NCBI RefSeq assembly: GCF_016907275.1
Contig: NZ_JAFBBP010000001.1
Span: 6,872,001-6,936,000, forward strand
Direction of reading: 5' to 3'
Length of the DNA: 64,000 bases
From: Micromonospora luteifusca
GTDB lineage: Bacteria > Actinomycetota > Actinomycetes > Mycobacteriales > Micromonosporaceae
Of the stretch, positions 17,224-25,000 are shown piece by piece; position 1 is the stretch's first letter; every line of letters begins with the position of its first letter. The notes under the pieces are model-generated. The model ran no database searches and was not told where the DNA came from. It worked only from the letters and a program-made list of their open reading frames with translations. A program made the position numbers and the translations under genes.

Positions 17224-17880
17224 ATGGCGGCCATGACCATGCCCCGACGCCGTCCGGGCCGGCCCCGCCGCGACGAGACCCGGCCCACCCGCGAGGTGGT
17301 GCTCACCGCGGCGACCGCGCTCTTCGCCGAACGTGGCTTCGACGCCGTCGGGCTGCGGGAGGTCGCCGCCGCCGCCGGGGTCGACGTCGCCACGGTCGCG
17401 CACCACACGGGTACGAAGGCGGCGCTCTACGACGCCTGCTTCGCCCGGGTCTTCGCCGCCGAACGGGAGGTGCTCACCGAGGCTGCCGAGCAGGCCCGCT
17501 CGGCCCTCGACGCGGGGCCGGACGCGGCGCGGCGAGCCCTGCACGAGCTGGTCGACGTCTTCGTCGACTTCCTGGAGGACCGCCCGGAAACCACCGCGTT
17601 GTGGCTGCGACGCTGGCTGGAACCGCAGCGGCACGCCGACCTCGACCAGCGCTACGCCGAGCCGTTGTACCGGTTGGTCACGGAGCTGCTCACCGCCGCG
17701 GCGGCGACCGGCGCGCTGACGGAACCGACCCCGCACATCACCGTCCGCAGCCTGGTGTGGGCGACTCACGGGCACGTGGTGGCACTGGCCGCGGGTGCCC
17801 CGGGCGCGCGGGAACGGCGTGAGTTCCGGGCGTTCGTGCATCGCCTGCTCGACGGGTTGTACGGCTCGTCGACCCCTTGA
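17224..17880 (+). CDS. TetR family transcriptional regulator
   Basis: About 218 residues. An Arg-rich N-terminal arm (RRRPGRPRRDETR) precedes the helix-turn-helix REVAAAAGVDVATVAHHTGTKAALYDACF. Three in-frame ATGs (17224, 17233, 17239) are possible; the first is used here. The gene lies between a divergent MFS transporter and a downstream flavin monooxygenase/SDR pair, and a matching 18-bp inverted repeat flanks it on both sides, so it probably represses all four genes including itself. Confidence 0.85.
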   Translation: MAAMTMPRRRPGRPRRDETRPTREVVLTAATALFAERGFDAVGLREVAAAAGVDVATVAHHTGTKAALYDACFARVFAAEREVLTEAAEQARSALDAGPDAARRALHELVDVFVDFLEDRPETTALWLRRWLEPQRHADLDQRYAEPLYRLVTELLTAAAATGALTEPTPHITVRSLVWATHGHVVALAAGAPGARERREFRAFVHRLLDGLYGSSTP

Positions 17881-17903
17881 CGGGCCGCCGCCGCACGGCG
17901 ATT

Positions 17904-17921
17904 ATCCATCAGACGTTGGAT
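17904..17921. promoter_or_regulatory. TetR operator copy 2
   Basis: ATCCA-N8-TGGAT again, in an A+T-rich patch 16 bp before the monooxygenase ATG. Identical arm and spacer lengths to copy 1 indicate that the same TetR regulates this operon. Confidence 0.7.
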
Positions 17922-17936
17922 TAATTGGGGGCGGCG

Positions 17937-19286
17937 ATGGGCGTACCACCTCAGGTGGCGGTGATCGGCGCCGGCGCGGCCGGTCTCGCCGCCGTCAAGG
18001 CACTGCGCGACGCTGACGTGCCCACTGTCGGCTTCGAGGCCAGCGACCAGGTCGGCGGCCTCTGGGTGTACGGGGCAGCCGACTCGCCCGCGTACCGCAC
18101 GCTGCACCTGAACACCAGCCGGGGCCGCACCCAGTTCGCCGACCACCCGATGCCCACCGACTGGCCCGACTACCCCGACCACCGCCGCATCGCCGGCTAC
18201 CTCGCCGACTACGCCGACCGCTTCGGGCTGGGCGACACCATCCGGCTGCGCCACACCGTCGAGCGGGTCACCCAGGACCCTGCCGGCACCTGGACGGTGA
18301 CCGCGAGCGGGCCGGGCGGGTCGGTCGAGGTCACCGTCGACGCCGTGGTCGTCGCCAACGGGCACAACCGGGTGCCCCGGTTGCCCAGCCCGCCGTACCC
18401 GGGCACCTGCACAGCGGAACAGATGCACAGCCACGACTACCGGGGCCCGGAGCAGTTGGCCGGCAAGCGGGTCCTGGTCGTCGGCGGCGGAAACTCCGCG
18501 ATGGACATCGCCGTCGACGCCTCGTACGCCGCCACCCGCACCCTGCTCTCGCTGCGCCGTGGTGTCTGGGTTGTGCCGAAGCACCTGCTGGGCCGCCCCT
18601 CGGACACCCTCAACGGGGCGCTGGCCCGCCGGCTGCCGTGGCGACTGCGCCAGCGCATCAGCCAGGTGATGCTGAGCACCACCGTCGGCAACCCCACCCG
18701 CTACGGACTGCCCGCACCGGCGCACGGCTTCCTGCAGGACCACCCGACGCTCTCCGACGGGTTGCTGTCGCGGCTGACCCACGGGGACGTCGAGGCCCGA
18801 CCCGGCGTCGCCGCCCTCGACGGCGACCGGGTCGAGTTCACCGACGGCCGACGCGACGACGTGGACCTGATCATCTGGTGCACCGGCTACCGGGTGGAGA
18901 TCCCCTTCCTCGACCCGGCGCTGCTCGCCGGGGGCGCCGACACCCTGCCGTTGTACCGGCACGTGTTCCACCCTGACGCCCCCGGCCTGACCTTCGTGGG
19001 GCTGATGCAGTCCACCGGTTCCGCGTTCCCCCTGGTGGAGGCGCAGGCGAAGCTGATCGCCGCGCACCTCGCCGGCCGGTACGCGCTGCCGGACCCGGCC
19101 CGGCAGCGGGCCGCGTGCCGGGCCGAGTTGCGGGCGGCGACCGCCCGGTGGGGTCAGCGCCGCCCGGCGATGCGTGTCGACTTCGACGCCTACCTGGCCG
19201 AGTTGACCCGGGAGTTGGCCGCCGGGACCCGCCGGGCCCGCGCCGGCACCCTCGGCCCGGCCTCGCCGGTCGGAGCAGGTCAGTGA
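17937..19286 (+). CDS. Flavin-containing monooxygenase (FMO/BVMO-like)
   Basis: A 449-residue two-dinucleotide-fold flavoprotein. FAD motif VIGAGAAGLAA is at the N-terminus, the NADPH motif VVGGGNSAMDIA is central, and YPGTCTAEQMHSHDYRG corresponds to the FMO fingerprint. IIWCTGYRVEIPFL is the conserved C-terminal block. Such enzymes oxygenate soft nucleophiles or ketones with NADPH and O2. ATG 17937 follows GGGGGCGGCG rather than a clean ribosome site. It overlaps the following SDR by 4 nt (GTGA), and both probably act on the substrate sensed by the upstream TetR. Confidence 0.85.
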   Translation: MGVPPQVAVIGAGAAGLAAVKALRDADVPTVGFEASDQVGGLWVYGAADSPAYRTLHLNTSRGRTQFADHPMPTDWPDYPDHRRIAGYLADYADRFGLGDTIRLRHTVERVTQDPAGTWTVTASGPGGSVEVTVDAVVVANGHNRVPRLPSPPYPGTCTAEQMHSHDYRGPEQLAGKRVLVVGGGNSAMDIAVDASYAATRTLLSLRRGVWVVPKHLLGRPSDTLNGALARRLPWRLRQRISQVMLSTTVGNPTRYGLPAPAHGFLQDHPTLSDGLLSRLTHGDVEARPGVAALDGDRVEFTDGRRDDVDLIIWCTGYRVEIPFLDPALLAGGADTLPLYRHVFHPDAPGLTFVGLMQSTGSAFPLVEAQAKLIAAHLAGRYALPDPARQRAACRAELRAATARWGQRRPAMRVDFDAYLAELTRELAAGTRRARAGTLGPASPVGAGQ

Positions 19287-20128
19287 GCGGCCGCCCGACG
19301 CGCGGGCTCACCGGGCGGCGGGTGCTGGTGACCGGGGCGAGCGGGACCTTCGGCCGGCATCTCGGCGCCGCGCTGAGCGCAGCCGGCGCCCGGGTGGTGG
19401 GGCTCGACCTGCACGCGCGCCCCGACGACGCCGTGCCGGTGCTCGGTTGTGACCTGACCGACCCGGCGGCCGTGCCGGCGGCGGTGCGGGCTGCCGTCGA
19501 CCGGCTCGGCGGGCTCGACCTACTGATCAACAACGCCGGGGTCGGTGGTCCCGCCCCGGCCGAGTTGCCACCCGACGAGGTGGTCCGCCAGCAGTTGGAG
19601 GTCAACCTGCTCGGCGCGTGGCGGACCACCGCTGCCGCGCTGCCGCCGCTGCTCACCGCCCACGGGCGGGTGATCTTCGTGGCGAGCCGGATGGCGGTGC
19701 TGCCACTGCCACTCGCCGCCGCGTACGGGGTCAGCAAACGGGCCCTGGTCGCCTACGCAGACGCGCTGCGCCACGAGGTCGGCACCCACGTCGGGGTGAG
19801 CGTGGTCTACCCGAGCATGGTTGCCTCACCCATCCACGACAGCACCGCCGAGGCCGGTCTGTCCCTGCGGGGCGTGTCCCGTCCCGAGCCCGTCGACGGG
19901 GTGGTCGCGGCGATCCTGCGCGCCGCCACCGCCCGGCGGGCGCCCAGGGACGTGGCGACCACCAGGCGCGGACGACTGGAGATGGCCGTCGGCCGGCACG
20001 CGCCCGCGCTGGCCGACCGGCTGGTACGCCGTACCCTCGCCGCCCGGCTCGCCGCCGGTGACCTGGACGCCGCGCCGCTGGCCGCCGGGATGCTCCGCCG
20101 CCACCGCCACCGCGACCCCGGCAGCTGA
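19283..20128 (+). CDS. Short-chain dehydrogenase/reductase
   Basis: A 281-residue classical SDR. Cofactor motif TGASGTFG, NNAG at the end of strand 4, catalytic Ser in VASRM and the YGVSK Tyr/Lys pair are all present. The GTG start overlaps the monooxygenase stop, so the two are co-translated. A C-terminal extension of about 40 residues is Arg-rich. Likely interconverts an alcohol and ketone in the same pathway as the FMO. Confidence 0.85.
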   Translation: MSGRPTRGLTGRRVLVTGASGTFGRHLGAALSAAGARVVGLDLHARPDDAVPVLGCDLTDPAAVPAAVRAAVDRLGGLDLLINNAGVGGPAPAELPPDEVVRQQLEVNLLGAWRTTAAALPPLLTAHGRVIFVASRMAVLPLPLAAAYGVSKRALVAYADALRHEVGTHVGVSVVYPSMVASPIHDSTAEAGLSLRGVSRPEPVDGVVAAILRAATARRAPRDVATTRRGRLEMAVGRHAPALADRLVRRTLAARLAAGDLDAAPLAAGMLRRHRHRDPGS

Positions 20129-20156
20129 AACTGGCCGAGCTGCGGATCCGTGCCCG

Positions 20157-21008
20157 CTAGTGGTCCACGTCCATGCGCTGTGTACCGATGACCGACAGCA
20201 GCCTCAGCGCCTCCTCCGACGCTGAACCGGGCGCGGCGGTGTAGATCACGACCTGCTGGTCCCGGTCGGTGATGTCGAGAACGTCGCAGTTGACGGTGAC
20301 CGGACCGACCAGCGGGTGCTGGAAGGTCTTGCGCAGGGAGCGCTCGGCACCCACGTCGTGCGAGGCCCACAGCCGGGCGAAATCCTCGCTTCCGGCGAGG
20401 AGCTCATCCACCAGCCCGGTCACCCCCGGATCGTTGGGGTAGCGGGCCGCGGTGGCGCGCAGGCGGCGGGCCGAGACGCGGGCGAAAGCGTCCGCGTCCG
20501 ACACCCCGTACAGCCGCCGCCCCTGCCGGTGTGGCCCCAGAAAGACCTGGCGCACCAGGTTGCGCTCTCGACGCGGCAGGGCGGAGAAGTCCTCCATCAG
20601 GGCAGCGGCAAGATCGTTCCAGGCGAGCACCTCGTACGCCGCGGACGTCACGATCGCGGCCGCCTGCGGCAGCCGTCGCAGGAGGTCGAGGACGCTCTGG
20701 CGTACCTCGCGGTTGGGTCCCGGCGGCGGCCCGGGTGGTGCGCCGGCGAGGTGGTGCAGGTGGGTGCGCTCGGCGTTCGACAGCCGCAGGGCGCGGGCCA
20801 GACCGGCCAGCACCTCCCGCGACGGGCGCGGGCCGCGGGCCTGCTCCAGGCGGGTGTAGTACTCGGTCGAGATGAACGCCAACTGCGCCGCCTCCTCGCG
20901 GCGCAACCCCGGGGTGCGGCGGCGTGGTCCGGCGGGCAGACCAACGTCGGCAGGGGCGATTTGTTCGCGCCTGCTGCGCAGGAAGACAGCCAGCTCTCGT
21001 CGGTCCAC
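20157..21008 (-). CDS. XRE-family regulator with MmyB-like sensor domain
   Basis: A 283-residue regulator: N-terminal helix-turn-helix (RREEAAQLAFISTEYYTRLEQARGPRPS) followed by the MmyB-like ligand-binding domain, a PAS-like fold common in actinobacteria (AYEVLAWNDLAAALMEDFSALPRRERNLVRQVF; C-terminal HPLVGPVTVNCDVLDITDRDQQVVIYTAAPGSASEEAL). GTG 21008 is the start that gives the standard N-terminus VDRRELAVFLRSRREQ. It is divergent from an SDR gene across an 87-bp gap containing a 17-bp inverted repeat. MmyB-type regulators commonly repress the neighbouring SDR; the ligand is unknown, with fatty acids reported for some. Confidence 0.85.
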   Translation of the reverse strand: MDRRELAVFLRSRREQIAPADVGLPAGPRRRTPGLRREEAAQLAFISTEYYTRLEQARGPRPSREVLAGLARALRLSNAERTHLHHLAGAPPGPPPGPNREVRQSVLDLLRRLPQAAAIVTSAAYEVLAWNDLAAALMEDFSALPRRERNLVRQVFLGPHRQGRRLYGVSDADAFARVSARRLRATAARYPNDPGVTGLVDELLAGSEDFARLWASHDVGAERSLRKTFQHPLVGPVTVNCDVLDITDRDQQVVIYTAAPGSASEEALRLLSVIGTQRMDVDH

Positions 21009-21029
21009 GCCGCAAGTGTGCACGGCATT

Positions 21030-21074
21030 CGCGGAGCCGATCCAGGTACGGCCAGTGCCTGGATCGGCTCCGCG
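21030..21074. promoter_or_regulatory. Perfect 17-bp inverted repeat, operator of the MmyB/SDR pair
   Basis: Arms 21030-21046 and 21058-21074 are exact reverse complements (core GGAGCCGATCCAGG / CCTGGATCGGCTCC) separated by 11 bp. It covers the space between the two divergent genes, 21 bp from each start, so a bound regulator would block both promoters. Confidence 0.7.
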
Positions 21075-21095
21075 CACGGATGCAGGCTCGCTGCC

Positions 21096-21896
21096 ATGGA
21101 CAACACACCGAACACTGACAAATCCGCCCCCGCCGCGGCGGGCCTGCTGTCCGGCAAGGTCGCCTTCATCACCGGAGCCGGGCGCGGTATCGGGGCCGCG
21201 GCGGCACGGCTGTTCGCTGCCGAGGGCGCCCGGGTGCTGCTCGCGGCCCGCACTGAGGAGCAGTTGAAGGCGGTGACCGAGGAGGTCCGGGCAGCGGGCG
21301 GCACCGCGGACCACGTGGTGTGTGACCTGGCCGACGCGGCCAGCGTTCGCGCCGCCGTCGACCGGGCGGTGGAGCTGTACGGCCGCCTCGACGTCGCCTT
21401 CAACAACGGCGCGACGTTCGTGCCACCCGGCCCGATGGACCAGGTGCGCGAGACCGACTTCGACCACGTCTACACCGTGAACCTCAAGGGCCCGTGGCTG
21501 GCCATGGTTGCCGAGATCGGCGCGATCCGGGCCACCGCCGGCACGGGAGCCATCGTCAACAACTCCAGCATCGGCAGCTTGCGGGGCAACCCTGTACTGC
21601 CCGCATACGGCGCGATGAAGCGGGCCGTCAACAGCCTCACCGAGTCGGCGGCCATCACCTACGGCCCGGAGGGCATCCGGGTCAACGCCATCGCTCCCGG
21701 CAACACACGGACCGAGATGATCCGTACCTGGGAGGCGTACTCGCCCGGTCTCGTCGAGCGGCTCAAGGCATCCACGCCGCTGCGCCGTGCCGCCGAGCCC
21801 GACGAAATCGCCCAGGCCGCCGCCTGGCTGCTCAGTGATCGCGCCTCGTTCGTCACCGGCGCGGTCCTGCGGGTCGACGGCGGGGCGCGGGCCTGA
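21096..21896 (+). CDS. Short-chain dehydrogenase/reductase
   Basis: A 266-residue classical SDR: TGAGRGIG cofactor motif, NNGA (slightly altered NNAG), catalytic Ser in VNNSS, YGAMK as the Tyr/Lys pair, and the C-terminal FVTGAVLRVDGG. The YGAMK and ...VNAIAPGNTRTEM pattern is typical of glucose/3-oxoacyl-ACP-reductase-like actinobacterial SDRs. It is the likely main target of the divergent MmyB-type regulator. Substrate unknown. Confidence 0.86.
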   Translation: MDNTPNTDKSAPAAAGLLSGKVAFITGAGRGIGAAAARLFAAEGARVLLAARTEEQLKAVTEEVRAAGGTADHVVCDLADAASVRAAVDRAVELYGRLDVAFNNGATFVPPGPMDQVRETDFDHVYTVNLKGPWLAMVAEIGAIRATAGTGAIVNNSSIGSLRGNPVLPAYGAMKRAVNSLTESAAITYGPEGIRVNAIAPGNTRTEMIRTWEAYSPGLVERLKASTPLRRAAEPDEIAQAAAWLLSDRASFVTGAVLRVDGGARA

Positions 21897-21904
21897 GCGA
21901 CGAC

Positions 21905-22555
21905 TCAGGGTGTCGCGACCGCCGCGCGGGACCGGTCCGCGGCGATCCGGACGGCCAGCGCCGCGAGGGCCGTCCCGGTCACCCACCGCTGCACCCGCAG
22001 CCACACCGGTCGGCGGGCGAAGAACCCGGCCAGCGCGCCGGCGCTGAGCACGATCAGCGCGTTGACGCTCAGCGCCACGGCGATCTGGGTCAGGCCCAGC
22101 AACAGGCTCTGCATCGCCAGCTGCCCCCGCGCCGGGTCGACGAACTGCGGCAGCAGCGACACGTAGAGGATGGCGATCTTCGGGTTCAGCAGGTTGGTGA
22201 CCAGGCCCATGGTGAACAGGCGCCGAGGCGGGTCCGGCGGCAGCGGCGCGGGCGTGAACGGTGAGCGCCCACCGGGACGCAGCGTCCGCCAGGCCAGCCA
22301 GAGCAGGTAGCCGGCCCCGGCGAGCTTCACCACCGCGTACAGCGTCGGCACCAGGACGAAGACGGCGGCGAGGCCGGCGACCGCCGCCGCGAGGTAGACG
22401 CCGAACCCGGCCGCCACCCCGAGCAGCGAGATCAGCCCGGCCCGGCGGCCCTGCGCCACCGACCGGGAGACCAGATAGACCATGTTCGGGCCGGGCGTGA
22501 GCACCAGCCCCAACGCCACCAGCGCGATACCCAGCAGTGCACCCGTGCCCACCAT
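21905..22555 (-). CDS. LysE/RhtB family amino-acid exporter
   Basis: About 216 residues with six predicted helices. LVLTPGPNMVYLVSRSVAQGRRAG is the diagnostic N-terminal LysE/RhtB motif and LVTNLLNPKIAILYVSLLPQF the second conserved block. ATG 22555 gives the standard N-terminus; a GTG at 22582 would add nine residues. It converges on the SDR with only 8 bp between stops. Exports an amino acid or a related small metabolite; which one is not evident. Confidence 0.85.
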   Translation of the reverse strand: MVGTGALLGIALVALGLVLTPGPNMVYLVSRSVAQGRRAGLISLLGVAAGFGVYLAAAVAGLAAVFVLVPTLYAVVKLAGAGYLLWLAWRTLRPGGRSPFTPAPLPPDPPRRLFTMGLVTNLLNPKIAILYVSLLPQFVDPARGQLAMQSLLLGLTQIAVALSVNALIVLSAGALAGFFARRPVWLRVQRWVTGTALAALAVRIAADRSRAAVATP

Positions 22556-22783
22556 GACGGCCCCCGTTTCCCGAACACTCACACCGACCGTAGGCGAGTC
22601 GACCGACCCGGAGCAGGGCCAACGGGCAGGTGGTGGCCTGCCTCGCGCAACCGGTCACCCGGGCGCAAACCTCCCGGGCGGCGCCCACCGGGAATGGTCG
22701 CCAGGCCAGGTGCGCTGATCCGTTGCAGTGCGCGTAGCCGTCCGGAGGCCGCGCGTTACGGTGGCCAGGGGAGGTGCCGCAGG

Positions 22784-23266
22784 GTGACCGATGCGTGGGA
22801 AGCGGCCGTGGAGGCGCAGATCAGGGGAGCCGTACAACGCGGCGAGTTCGACGACCTGCCCGGCATGGGCAAGCCGATCCCCGGCCGAGGAGCACCGTAC
22901 GACGAGTCGTGGTGGATCAAGAGTTTCCTGGAGCGCGAGGCGCTGCCCAGCGACCTGCTCCTGCCCACCCCACTGCAACTGCGTCGGCGTGTCGAGCAGG
23001 TCCCCGACGAGGTCCGTGACCTGCCCACCGAACAGTCCGTACGGGACTTCGTGGCCCAACTCAACGCCCAGATCGTGGCCTGGCTGCGAAACCCCGACGG
23101 CCCCCGCGTAGCGGTGCGGCCGGTGAACGCCGACGAGGTGGTCCGCCACTGGCGCGCCGGACGTGCCCGACGCGAGCAGCTTGCGCCCGCCACCGAGCCG
23201 GTGACCGCCGCGCCGGCCCGCCGGCCCCGCCGCGGCTGGTGGCTGCGCTGGCGTCGCCGGGGCTGA
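22784..23266 (+). CDS. DUF1992 (DnaJ-homologue subfamily C member 28-like) protein
   Basis: A 160-residue protein dominated by the DUF1992 domain: AWEAAVEAQIRGAVQRGEFDDLPGMGKPI, then a segment rich in RRRVEQVPDEVRDLPTE and an FVAQLNAQIVAW helix. The C-terminus is Arg/Trp-rich. GTG 22784 has AGGGGAGG 9 nt upstream. The biochemical role of DUF1992 is not established; it is found alone in bacteria and with a J domain in eukaryotes. Confidence 0.82.
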   Translation: MTDAWEAAVEAQIRGAVQRGEFDDLPGMGKPIPGRGAPYDESWWIKSFLEREALPSDLLLPTPLQLRRRVEQVPDEVRDLPTEQSVRDFVAQLNAQIVAWLRNPDGPRVAVRPVNADEVVRHWRAGRARREQLAPATEPVTAAPARRPRRGWWLRWRRRG

Positions 23267-23311
23267 CCGCCGCACCGCGAACGACGGGCGACACCTTCCC
23301 GCCGGCCGTCG

Positions 23312-23347
23312 GAACTCGTCCCGAACGGATCCGAACAGATCCGAACG
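23312..23347. repeat. Phased CGAAC direct repeats before the MFS gene
   Basis: Three tandem 10-bp units begin CCGAAC at 23321, 23331 and 23341; a fourth GAAC lies at 23312. The 10-bp phase puts the motif on one face of the helix. They end 90 bp before the MFS start and could be a binding site for an oligomeric regulator. Confidence 0.45.
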
Positions 23348-23436
23348 CCTGGTCCCCGCCCGGCCCCCGCCAGCGCGGCTACGGTCTGGGCCGAGCGCCC
23401 TGACGACAGCGGGCGCGGGGACCTGACGGGGGCGAA

Positions 23437-24726
23437 GTGTCCGAGCGCGCCGCGACGTACGCCGAGGTGTTCGCGGTGCGCGAATACCGCCACCTGTTCG
23501 GGGCGTACCTGCTGTCCCTGGCCGGTGACCAGCTCACGGCCGTGACCGTGGCGTACCTGATCTTCACCGAGACCGGCTCCGCCGCCCTGGCCGCGGCCGG
23601 CTACGCCAGTTCCTACCTCGCCTGGCTCACCGGCGGACCGCTGCTGACCGGCCTCGCCGACCGGTTCCCCCGGCGCACCGTCATGATCGCGTGCGACCTT
23701 GGCCGCGCGGCGCTCATTCCGCTGGCGGCGCTGCCGGTCCTCCCCGCGCCGGCCCTGGTGGCGCTCCTCTTCGTGGTCAACCTGATGCGGCCACCGTTCG
23801 TGGCGGCGCGGGCGGCGCTGATGCCGGAAGTGCTCGACGGTGACCGCTACGCCGTGGCCAACGGCGTGGACAACATTTGCGCCCAGGTCGTGCAGGTGGT
23901 CGGTTTCGCCGTCGGGGGGAGCCTGGTGGCGTTGCTGTCGCTGCGCGGTGCCCTGCTGGTGGATGCTGGCACGTTCCTGGTCTCCGCCCTGCTGATCACG
24001 ATCGGCGTGCGTTCCCGGCCCGCGTCCCGACCGCCATCGAGCCCGACCCGTCGTGGCCGTGCGATCGGTCTGCGGGTGATCTTCACCGATACCCGGCTGC
24101 GGTCCTACGTGCTCGTCCTCTGGACGGCCAGCGCCTTCACCTACGCCGCCGAAGGGCTGATGGCACCGTTGGCCCGACAGTACGGCGGTGGCGCCGGCAC
24201 CGTCGGACTGTTGCTCGCGGCGGCGCCGTTGGGGATGGCCGTCGGCGGAGTCGCCCTCACCCGGTTCTGCCCACCGGCGGCCCGACCACGGCTCATCCTG
24301 CCCCTGGCCACCCTGTCGACCGGGGTGCTGACGGTGGCCTGGCTGGTGCCTCCGCTGTGGGTGATGCTGCTGCTGTTGGTGCTGGCCGGCGCGGCGAGCG
24401 CCTTCGCCATCCCGCTCAACGCCCTGTTCGGCCGGGCGGTGCCGACGGAGTACCGGGGACGAGCGTTCGGGGTGGCCATCACCGGTCTCAGCGGGCTCCA
24501 GGGAGCGGCGATGGTCATGGCGGGTCTGGCCGCCGACCGGTGGTCGGCCACCACGGTGATCGGGTTCAGCGGATTGTCGGGCGCGGTGGCGGTCCTCGCC
24601 TTCGTGCCGCTGTGGCCGCGCCGGCCCGCCCCCACACCGGTGACGTTCGACTCTCCGGTCGAACAAGGCCGAACGACTTCGAACACCGACAGCCCTACCG
24701 CCGAAGCGAGCGGCGGCCGACGCTGA
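23437..24726 (+). CDS. MFS transporter (drug-efflux-like)
   Basis: A 429-residue major-facilitator protein with about 12 helices. The N-terminal FAVREYRHLFGAYLLSLAGDQLTAVTVAYLIF and LADRFPRRTVMIACDLGRA (motif A, loop 2-3) are typical of actinobacterial MFS exporters of the enterobactin-exporter/DHA3 type. GTG start after a weak GGGGGCGA. Phased CGAAC repeats lie upstream and again inside its 3' end. It precedes the NRPS-like block by about 270 bp but a separate transporter exists inside that block. Confidence 0.8.
   Translation: MSERAATYAEVFAVREYRHLFGAYLLSLAGDQLTAVTVAYLIFTETGSAALAAAGYASSYLAWLTGGPLLTGLADRFPRRTVMIACDLGRAALIPLAALPVLPAPALVALLFVVNLMRPPFVAARAALMPEVLDGDRYAVANGVDNICAQVVQVVGFAVGGSLVALLSLRGALLVDAGTFLVSALLITIGVRSRPASRPPSSPTRRGRAIGLRVIFTDTRLRSYVLVLWTASAFTYAAEGLMAPLARQYGGGAGTVGLLLAAAPLGMAVGGVALTRFCPPAARPRLILPLATLSTGVLTVAWLVPPLWVMLLLLVLAGAASAFAIPLNALFGRAVPTEYRGRAFGVAITGLSGLQGAAMVMAGLAADRWSATTVIGFSGLSGAVAVLAFVPLWPRRPAPTPVTFDSPVEQGRTTSNTDSPTAEASGGRR
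24660..24684. repeat. Second set of phased CGAAC repeats
   Basis: CGAAC occurs at 24660, 24670 and 24680, again with exact 10-bp period, inside the last codons of the MFS gene. It repeats the pattern seen upstream of the same gene. It may be chance within coding DNA or a second site for the same protein. Confidence 0.3.
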
Positions 24727-24774
24727 GATCACCTGGCGGGCACGGGGCCGCCACGTACGGGAGAGGAGAAGCGC

Positions 24775-24813
24775 ATGCGCAACGTCCGCAACCGTGGCAT
24801 CAGCTGGACCTGA
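24775..24813 (+). CDS. Tiny ORF with strong ribosome site (12 aa)
   Basis: MRNVRNRGISWT, preceded by GAGAGGAGAAG at 24761-24771 with ideal spacing. It lies in the leader of the NRPS-like operon. The strong initiation signal argues for translation; the function, as leader peptide or otherwise, is unknown. A following 13-codon ATG frame (24816-24857) has no clear ribosome site and is not annotated. Confidence 0.4.
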   Translation: MRNVRNRGISWT

Positions 24814-24901
24814 CCATGACGCTCCATTTCGTTGGGAGCGCCTCCAGAGCCACCTGATGGCCGGAGGAGACCGACCACTGTGCCGAGAGGAGGTGTGGGA
24901 G

Positions 24902-24928
24902 ATGCGGAAGGACGACTGCGTGAAGTGA
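24902..24928 (+). CDS. Tiny ORF with near-perfect ribosome site (8 aa)
   Basis: MRKDDCVK. AGGAGGT at 24888-24894 is a near-perfect Shine-Dalgarno sequence with 7 nt spacing to ATG 24902. The ORF ends 16 nt before a perfect 14-bp hairpin, and the first structural gene begins 23 nt after that hairpin. The arrangement is that of an attenuation leader peptide. It contains no run of a single amino acid, so what it would sense is unclear. Confidence 0.45.
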   Translation: MRKDDCVK

Positions 24929-24944
24929 GAGCCGTGTGAAGCGC

Positions 24945-24977
24945 GGTGGGTGGTCGCCGGCGAGGCGACCACCCACC
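24945..24977 (+). promoter_or_regulatory. Leader hairpin, candidate attenuator of the NRPS-like operon
   Basis: Perfect 14-bp stem (24945-24958 with 24964-24977) and a 5-nt GGCGA loop, between the tiny ORF and the first condensation gene. An upstream CGACCAC (24872-24878) can pair instead with GTGGTCG (24950-24956) in the left arm, so a competing structure is possible. No U-tract follows. Confidence 0.55.
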
Positions 24978-25000
24978 CACCCCTCGACGCTGGAGAAGCC

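Noticed and set aside
24775..24928. Pentapeptide-type RiPP precursor for the P450
   Set aside because: The tiny ORFs (MRNVRNRGISWT and MRKDDCVK) do not have the MRYYH-like sequence of biarylitide precursors, and the P450 sits with a carrier protein and adenylation domain.
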